Of a stretch of 12,893 nt of DNA, positions 7,857 through 12,893 are shown in pieces. Position numbers and translations under genes: made by a program. The DNA comes from Fragilaria crotonensis (Eukaryota > Bacillariophyta > Fragilariophyceae > Fragilariales > Fragilariaceae). Numbering within the stretch: the first letter of the stretch is position 1; each line of letters begins with the position of its first letter. Location: NCBI GenBank assembly GCA_022925895.1, contig JAKSYS010000812.1:10001-22893 (forward strand), in the 5' to 3' direction. Under the pieces are notes generated by a model. The model was not told where the DNA came from. It saw only the letters and a list, made by a program, of their open reading frames with translations, and did not search any database.

Positions 7857-10157
7857 ATGCTTCGGCCCGTGTTCTCCGAGACTTCCAACGCTGTTGACGC
7901 AGGGGATGCCCCTCCTGCCCGACCAACAAGTCAGCGGTCTTCCGGTGTCGATTTTCGCTCGAGAGCATCGCGTTTGCTTGCGGCTTCCGAGCATAGTGAG
8001 TACTCGGTTGATTCCACGACTCTCATGAGAATGAAAAGCATTGAGCTATGGGACGCCGAGGATCGGACACACGAGGAGTCAATGGATAGGCCTGAGTCTT
8101 CTATTTCGGTCCAAGACGCAAGATTCTATGCCAATCGCGTTCTCAACACGCTTGGTGGCGTTTCGTCGAGAGACGTCTCCCCTGAATCAGCCGAACGAAC
8201 CCAGGCATCGACTTCCGGATTCAGTGATGGCAACAACAACGAGGATCGTCAAGGCACGTCTTCGCGCAAGTGGGTACGAAACCGATCTGGACTGACGGTC
8301 CTCGCCGTGTTGCTGGTGCTTCTCGCAATCGCGATTGCTGCGTACAGTCTCGCTCTCGTGAACGCGAACCAGAGCGACAATGCTGGTGCAACGATACCTC
8401 CATTCCCGATGGAAACGACTCCACCAATCGATTCAGGAACTGATGGATCGATGTCAGAGGCGCGTATGGAGGCAACCATGGCATTCTTGGCTCGATACAG
8501 TGGGTCAAGTCTCGCGAACTTGGACGACCCTTTGAAGCCAGAGAACATGGCTGCAACCTGGATCGCCAGAGATGACACCCTTGCCTTCAAGATTCCAGTA
8601 TCAACGCAGGATATAGACTTCACGAGTTTCCTGGAACGCTACGCCTTGGCTGTCTACTACTTCGCGCTCAATGGCTCTGACTGGGCAGATAAGATTTCCT
8701 TTCTGGACGGAACACACGTCTGCGAATGGAAGTCGACCATCACCTTAGATGATGGCGAAGTTGTGACCTACGGTATCACATGCAACTCGGCAAAGGAAGT
8801 GACGGCATTGCTCATGCGTAAGTAAATTTGTGTGCCTCATTTCATGGATGGGGAGGCATTTCTGGAGGTGTTTGTTCTTGTTCGTGTCTACAAAATTAGT
8901 CACTTACCCTTTGTGGATTCATCAACTTTCCAAACAGCCAACAACAACATGACAGGCAGTCTCCCTGGCGAGCTCGCTCTGTTGAAAAAGCTCCATTTTA
9001 TCGACATGAATAACAACAACATCCAGGGCCCGATCCCTGACGAGTACGAAAGCCTCTCTCAAGTGCATTTTTTCGATGTCAGGCACAATCATATCACTGG
9101 AACAATTCCTGATTGGATTGGCAACGCCTGGAGAAACGTGGGCGAGCTCGCGCTTTCCTTCAATAACATGACTGGAACGCTGCCAGAAAGTCTTGGAAAC
9201 TTGACGAGCATCAAAACTTTGACTCTTGCACACAACAGTTTCGACTCGGACTTGGCGCCCATTCAGGGACTGACGACATTGGAGTTCCTCTACTTGGAAG
9301 GCAATCAGTTTCGCGGGACATTGGACGGGACATTTCTGGCTCAAATGCCGAAGCTCATCCAGGTCGACATCTCTTCCAACCGACTGGGCGGCCAGGGCTT
9401 GCCATTTCATCTCCTACAGCACTCAACCCTGAAGGTGTTGGATCTTTGCGACAACAATATCAACGGACCCCTCCCGCACCTGAATTCCACAAATCCTGTG
9501 TTGCAATACTTGTCCCTATGCGACAATGCCTTGTCTGGTTCTCTGCCAAGGACCATATCCAAGCTCAACAAGCTCACTCACTTGGACTTGACGAACAACG
9601 ACTTGACTGGAGAAATCCCGTCCAGTTTGGCGACGATGCAGTTCTTGACCTACCTGTTTCTCTCCCAGAATGCGTTCGACAAGGGTCCGATCCCCGAGTT
9701 CTTGTCCGGAATGGACCGCTTGCGCGAATTGAGTCTTGCCGACACACAACGCACGGGTACTGTGCCCGGGGCATGGTTGGACTTGTTGGATCCATTGGTC
9801 CTGTTGGATCTGTCCCGCAATGAGTTGACCGGAACACTGCCGTCACAACTGTGGGAATTACCACATTTGGAATATCTTTTCTTGAACCGCAATCAGTTGA
9901 CAGGAGAGATTCCTTCTGGGATAACTTCCTCAACCAACAACCATACGAACAGCCTCAAGGTGCTGGTTCTGGATAAGAACAACATTACTGGTACTCTGAC
10001 GGATGCTTGTACGGTCAGGACAGCCATGGTGATTCGTCACACGCCATCGAGACTATTATTGTCGATTGTGCAGATTCATCGAGGGAGATTGTGTGCGACT
10101 GCTGTGTGTGTTGTTCGGACGAGGATGCTGGTTGCAACGATGAGATTTGGGATTTGA
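7857..10157 (+). CDS. LRR receptor-like membrane protein, copy 2
   Basis: Exon 1 is 7857-8817, the intron 8818-8937 and exon 2 8938-10157, giving 726 residues. Residues 1-145 are Ser/Thr-rich and presumably cytosolic, with RKWVRNR just before a transmembrane helix at about 146-168. A stalk follows, then an LRR N-cap (FALNGSDW, CEW, GITC) and about 13 plant-type LRRs from residue 321. There is no kinase domain; the LRR side is predicted extracellular and its ligand is unknown. The start at 7857 is preferred over the in-frame ATG at 7779 because MLRP and the bases before it match copy 1, while the 26-codon extension does not. The tail is odd: copy 2 lacks one base near 10010-10023 relative to copy 1, so it reads ...TDACTVRTAMV... 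and stops at 10155-10157. The ancestral Cys-rich tail remains in another frame to 10246. A truncated but functional ectodomain, a pseudogene or an assembly indel are all possible. Confidence 0.8.
8818..8937 (+). other. Intron of LRR copy 2 (120 bp, phase 1)
   Basis: The donor is C|GTAAGTAAAT and the acceptor TTCCAAACAG|CC, the same positions and phase as in copy 1. Only the ends and a TTCTTGTTCGTGTC core are shared; the middle does not align by eye with the 105-bp intron of copy 1. Confidence 0.85.
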
Positions 10158-10464
10158 ATGTTGGGTTTGATTGGGAACAGAACTACACCCGTGTAGCGTA
10201 TGCTTTTTCTCCTCACATTCTGAAGGAGGGGCATACGTCTGCTTAGCAACAGGGGTGCCGCGTTCTTGTTGGTTCGAGGATGATTTAGTTGGTTCATGTG
10301 ATTGAAAGTAGGGCGCCCTGCCAACATTTAGGCGATGCTCATGGTAGTTACGACGCGAGTTAGATGAAATGCATGCCAATGTGCGCTGAAACTAACTGAC
10401 TGTGCATCTGTGTGTGTGTGTGTGTGTGTTACTGGAGGTACATAATTTCGTTGATGAAGATGAA
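10158..10464. other. 3' region between LRR copy 2 and cyclophilin
   Basis: The first 89 bases are the out-of-frame remainder of the ancestral LRR C-terminal tail, with its old stop at 10244-10246. A (TG)10 microsatellite lies at 10409-10428. The two flanking genes converge here. No other gene is visible. Confidence 0.6.
10409..10428. repeat. (TG)10 dinucleotide microsatellite
   Basis: Ten perfect TG units lie in the non-coding interval between convergent genes. Confidence 0.9.
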
Positions 10465-11334
10465 TTATGACTCTTTCTCAGTCTTTCGAAGTACAAATGG
10501 TTCTGGCAGTGCCACGGGGATACGTTCATTTTGTTCCTTGGTTGTCAATTCCAAGACACCCGAATCCATAATTGTAATTTTTCGTTTCGGCTTGCCTCCA
10601 TTCGTTCCCAGTGCTTCAATGCGTTTAACCACATCCTCTCCATCGACAACAACACCAAAGACCACATGCTTTCCATTGAGCCATTGTGTCTTGACTGTGG
10701 TAATAAAGAATTGACTCGTGTTGGAATCCCGATATCCCTTGTTGGCACTAGCGAGTAGGTATTTCCGATTGAGGAGTATCGATAGGGATTCGTCAACAAT
10801 GTCATGACCATAAATTGTGGCACCGCCTGTTCCATCGTGATGTGTAATGTCACCTCCTTGAATCATGAAATTGGGAATGACACGATGAAAGGCGGACCCT
10901 TTATAACACAAGTGATGGGGATTATTAGCTGTTGCGTCGGATTCCGTGGTGGAAGGATCTGTCCGAGTGCACTCGCAAAGTGCTTTGAAATTCTCCACCA
11001 TCTGTGGAGCATGTGTACCAAACAATCCCAGGACGATGCGTCCAGTGTAGGTATCAACATCCCCTTCGCCTGACGCATGCTCGTCCGATGGAAATTGAAT
11101 ATCCAGGTACACCTTTTGTGTAACTCTGGGTAACATGGGAACAGGATCGAGCAATGGTTTACGGGCAATCCTTCCTTTTTCATGATGTTCTTGTTCTTGG
11201 TGTGGTGATGAATGCTCATCAGCATTGCTATTGTCCGTGGCGTGACATAACGACGTGGTTAGCAAAAAGGGACATGAAGACAACAGTCCTCCATAGTTTT
11301 CGTAAATGAACTGTGGATCGCAAACAACCACCAT
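10465..11334 (-). CDS. Cyclophilin-type peptidyl-prolyl cis-trans isomerase
   Basis: The 289-residue protein catalyses cis-trans isomerisation of peptide bonds before proline and assists folding. The cyclophilin domain covers about residues 75-263. The hallmark block FHRVIPNFMIQGGD (149-162) supplies the catalytic Arg151 with Phe156, Met157 and Gln159. NTSQFFI (205-211), Trp218 and His223 complete the active site, so activity and cyclosporin-type binding are plausible. Two loops are longer than in cyclophilin A: residues 82-97, and a Ser/Thr/Asn-rich insert at 123-142. About 74 residues precede the domain. Their stretch GGLLSSCPFLLTTSLCHA is mildly hydrophobic, but Asp6 and Glu12 come before it, making it a poor signal peptide. 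The first exon may lie further upstream, spliced at the CAG in the codons for residues 7-8. The gene converges on LRR copy 2 and diverges from MCM2. Confidence 0.9.
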   Translation of the reverse strand: MVVVCDPQFIYENYGGLLSSCPFLLTTSLCHATDNSNADEHSSPHQEQEHHEKGRIARKPLLDPVPMLPRVTQKVYLDIQFPSDEHASGEGDVDTYTGRIVLGLFGTHAPQMVENFKALCECTRTDPSTTESDATANNPHHLCYKGSAFHRVIPNFMIQGGDITHHDGTGGATIYGHDIVDESLSILLNRKYLLASANKGYRDSNTSQFFITTVKTQWLNGKHVVFGVVVDGEDVVKRIEALGTNGGKPKRKITIMDSGVLELTTKEQNERIPVALPEPFVLRKTEKES

Positions 11335-11524
11335 TTTGGGAACGATTATAATTCATGTCTTCAAGTAATAATACTCTGATTGTCAGGGAACAGAGGGAAG
11401 TGTTCTGTGCTGATTGTGAATTGTCTGATAGTTGTAGTATTGGAGCTTTGTTGTCCGTTGACAATGGAGTGTCGACTTCGGCAACTTGACCACACCGCAA
11501 CTGTACACTGTTCATCGTGTTTAT

Positions 11525-11735
11525 GAGTACTGTACAGAGGGAGGGACTCGTGCTACCGTAGTTCTGTTGTACTTGTACCGTAGTACGATACTGGATTATA
11601 TTCTCTCTTTTTACTACATGGTATTCTCGACTCCAGTAGTAGCACCTGTAATCAATTTCGTACAGTAGCATACTACAGTACACAACCCTGTGTATTCTTG
11701 TAGGCGCAACAATACTCGTAGTACTGTACCAGTTC
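11525..11735. repeat. GTAC-rich cluster
   Basis: By eye, about 9 GTAC tetramers fall in about 210 bp, several within CGTAGTAC or AGTACTGTAC words. The cluster lies between the divergent cyclophilin and MCM2 genes. Confidence 0.55.
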
Positions 11736-11885
11736 GACATGAAGAAAAACAAACAGACTTCGGCGCATTTCGGACTTCACACTGCATGCGCCTGTCTCTC
11801 ACCCGTTCGTGCGGAGTATCGAATTTCTGCATATCATACTATTGACTTGGGGTGCGATACTCGTGGAGGTTCTAAAAGCAGAACA

Positions 11886-11900
11886 TTTGGGCGCGCCAAA
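11886..11900. promoter_or_regulatory. E2F-type site (TTTGGCGC on minus strand) in a near-palindrome
   Basis: GCGCCAAA at 11893-11900 is the reverse complement of TTTGGCGC, an exact match to the E2F/DP consensus TTTSSCGC. It sits in a 15-base near-palindrome with TTTGG and CCAAA arms, about 220 bp upstream of the MCM2 start. MCM genes are classic E2F targets in animals and plants; binding here is inferred. Confidence 0.55.
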
Positions 11901-11959
11901 TTTTGAATCGCGATGCACCACCACGACGTAGAGTTCTTCGCATTCGACTGTGTTTTATT

Positions 11960-11967
11960 TTTGGCGC
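11960..11967 (+). promoter_or_regulatory. E2F-type site TTTGGCGC
   Basis: TTTGGCGC matches the E2F consensus TTTSSCGC exactly and lies about 150 bp upstream of the MCM2 ATG. Together with the site at 11893-11900 it suggests G1/S control of MCM2. The site is visible in the sequence; its use is inferred. Confidence 0.55.
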
Positions 11968-12117
11968 CACACTGATGTTGTGTCGTAAACATGATATCCA
12001 TGCATACACAAGCCACCAGCGTTCACACCACATAATCGAGTTCTTCTCGTTCCATCCCAGTTGTCGCTGTCATACATCCAATTTCACGTAGCAACTCGTG
12101 TTTGATCTTGTCATACC

Positions 12118-12893
12118 ATGTCACAATCCAAACGCCGTCGAATCCAAGTGGAGGACGATGATGACGATGATGACAATAACAATAATAATATAAGTGACAA
12201 CAACAACAACGACGACGACGATGACAATGATCGTTTGCGTTCCAACCGTCAGGATCCGAGAGCCGCACGATTGGCGCGTCGTGCCGCTGAACGTCGCGCT
12301 GGACGACAATCATCATCGACAACGCTCTTTCCAGGCGATGATGGATACAATGCCGATGATATTCTTGGTACTACTAACAACAACAATGACGTGAATGATC
12401 GTAATGATGGCGATGATGATGACGAACAAGATGATGATGTTGATTATGCTGTGGATGATAATCCAGAAGAAGAAGAGGAGGAGGAAGGTGAAGACTTGTT
12501 GGAAAACGCCGAACGTGATTATCAACGCATTGAAGCGCTGGATACCTACGGTACAGAAGGAATTGATGAAATGGAGTACGGGAGTATGGATTTGGAACAG
12601 CGAAGGGCTGCCGAAAAGGAACTCGAACGCAGAGATCGCCTTGGACGAGGAGGAACGCGCACGGAAGGATTCCTTGCGGCCATGGATCAAATCGACGATG
12701 ATGCCCTGGAAGACGATGAGGCCCGTCGGCAGCGACGCGCTCATTTCGACCGCATGGACGATGATGATGACGAGCAACAAGAGGAGGAAGAAGATTTGGA
12801 TGCCGACGATCAAGTCAATCTAGAAGCATTCGATGTCCCATTGAGAGAATGGATTGCGCAAGATCGGACACGCAATGAGATTACTCGTAAATT
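12118..12893 (+). CDS. MCM2: DNA replication licensing factor MCM2, N-terminal part
   Basis: The frame opens at ATG 12118, the first Met after an in-frame TGA at 12103-12105, and runs 258 codons to the window end without a stop, so the 3' part is missing. MCM2 is one of six subunits of the MCM2-7 replicative helicase and its N-terminal tail chaperones histones H3-H4. Visible features are a basic KRRR nuclear-localisation-like patch (5-8), Asp/Asn/Glu-rich acidic tracts, and the conserved block AERDYQRIEALDTYGTEGID (131-150). A further block, RRAAEKELERRDR (162-174), precedes a second acidic stretch and PLREWIAQ (241-248), matching the VREW motif that begins the folded N-terminal domain. Tyr135 and Tyr144 are nine residues apart, like the human H3-H4-contacting Tyr81 and Tyr90. 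The AAA+ ATPase domain lies beyond the window. Two E2F-type sites precede the gene. Confidence 0.93.
   Translation, partial: MSQSKRRRIQVEDDDDDDDNNNNNISDNNNNDDDDDNDRLRSNRQDPRAARLARRAAERRAGRQSSSTTLFPGDDGYNADDILGTTNNNNDVNDRNDGDDDDEQDDDVDYAVDDNPEEEEEEEGEDLLENAERDYQRIEALDTYGTEGIDEMEYGSMDLEQRRAAEKELERRDRLGRGGTRTEGFLAAMDQIDDDALEDDEARRQRRAHFDRMDDDDDEQQEEEEDLDADDQVNLEAFDVPLREWIAQDRTRNEITRK

Larger units (their letters stand above)
11335..12117. promoter_or_regulatory. Shared divergent promoter region, cyclophilin / MCM2
   Basis: This 783-bp gap separates two divergent start codons. It contains a GTAC-rich cluster (11525-11735, about 9 GTAC by eye) on the cyclophilin side and two E2F-type sites (11893-11900 and 11960-11967) on the MCM2 side. 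No convincing additional gene is seen; the minus-strand frame 11228-11752 overlaps the cyclophilin start and resembles nothing known. Confidence 0.5.

Noticed and set aside
10007-10246. Separate small Cys-rich gene in the frame 10007-10246
   Set aside because: It begins only at a TTG codon and is the shifted C-terminal tail of LRR copy 2, as shown by copy 1 where it is continuous with the LRRs.
12395-12823. 142-codon plus frame and 166-codon minus frame at the right end
   Set aside because: Both are shadows of the MCM2 frame, generated by its acidic-codon repeats.

Overview
This is nuclear DNA of a microalga, most likely a pennate diatom. The evidence is eukaryotic gene structure with short GT-AG introns (105 and 120 bp), an MCM2 gene, a cyclophilin, and two single-pass membrane proteins with plant-type leucine-rich repeats (LRRs) of the kind that forms large families in diatoms. 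The diatom assignment is an inference from architecture and style; no species marker is present.

Layout. (1) Positions 1-2547 hold LRR receptor-like copy 1, whose promoter starts at the window edge. It has two exons and a one-base deletion in an A run just after the intron, so the spliced reading frame is broken. (2) Positions 2548-7125 are a gene-poor, repeat-rich spacer. It contains GTAC-rich clusters, a (GAT)28 microsatellite, a decayed PIF/Harbinger-type transposase on the minus strand (4240-4770), small AT-rich palindromes and a diverged tandem repeat. I see no convincing intact gene there. (3) Positions 7126-7752 are a complete 611-bp non-autonomous DNA transposon with 13-bp perfect terminal inverted repeats and an 8-bp target-site duplication. 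Its ends are loaded with TTTTAAAC palindromes, and it sits 112 bp upstream of the next start codon. (4) Positions 7857-10157 are LRR copy 2, a tandem direct paralogue of copy 1. It is open through the LRRs but frameshifted in the Cys-rich C-terminal tail that copy 1 still keeps. (5) Positions 10465-11334 on the minus strand are a cyclophilin-type peptidyl-prolyl isomerase. (6) Positions 11335-12117 are a divergent promoter region with a GTAC cluster and two perfect E2F consensus sites. (7) Positions 12118-12893 are the N-terminus of the replicative helicase subunit MCM2, cut by the window end.

How it fits together. The two LRR genes are a local duplication. Their LRR exons are nearly identical in long stretches, while their membrane/stalk segments and introns have diverged, a mosaic suggesting gene conversion or very uneven selection. 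Each copy carries a different one-base deletion, so either both are decaying or the assembly has indel errors. Cyclophilin and MCM2 are unrelated housekeeping genes sharing an intergenic region. The best evidence-backed novelties are the small transposon with its palindromic ends, the GTAC-rich palindromic clusters that mark intergenic DNA, and the complementary frameshifts in the LRR pair.
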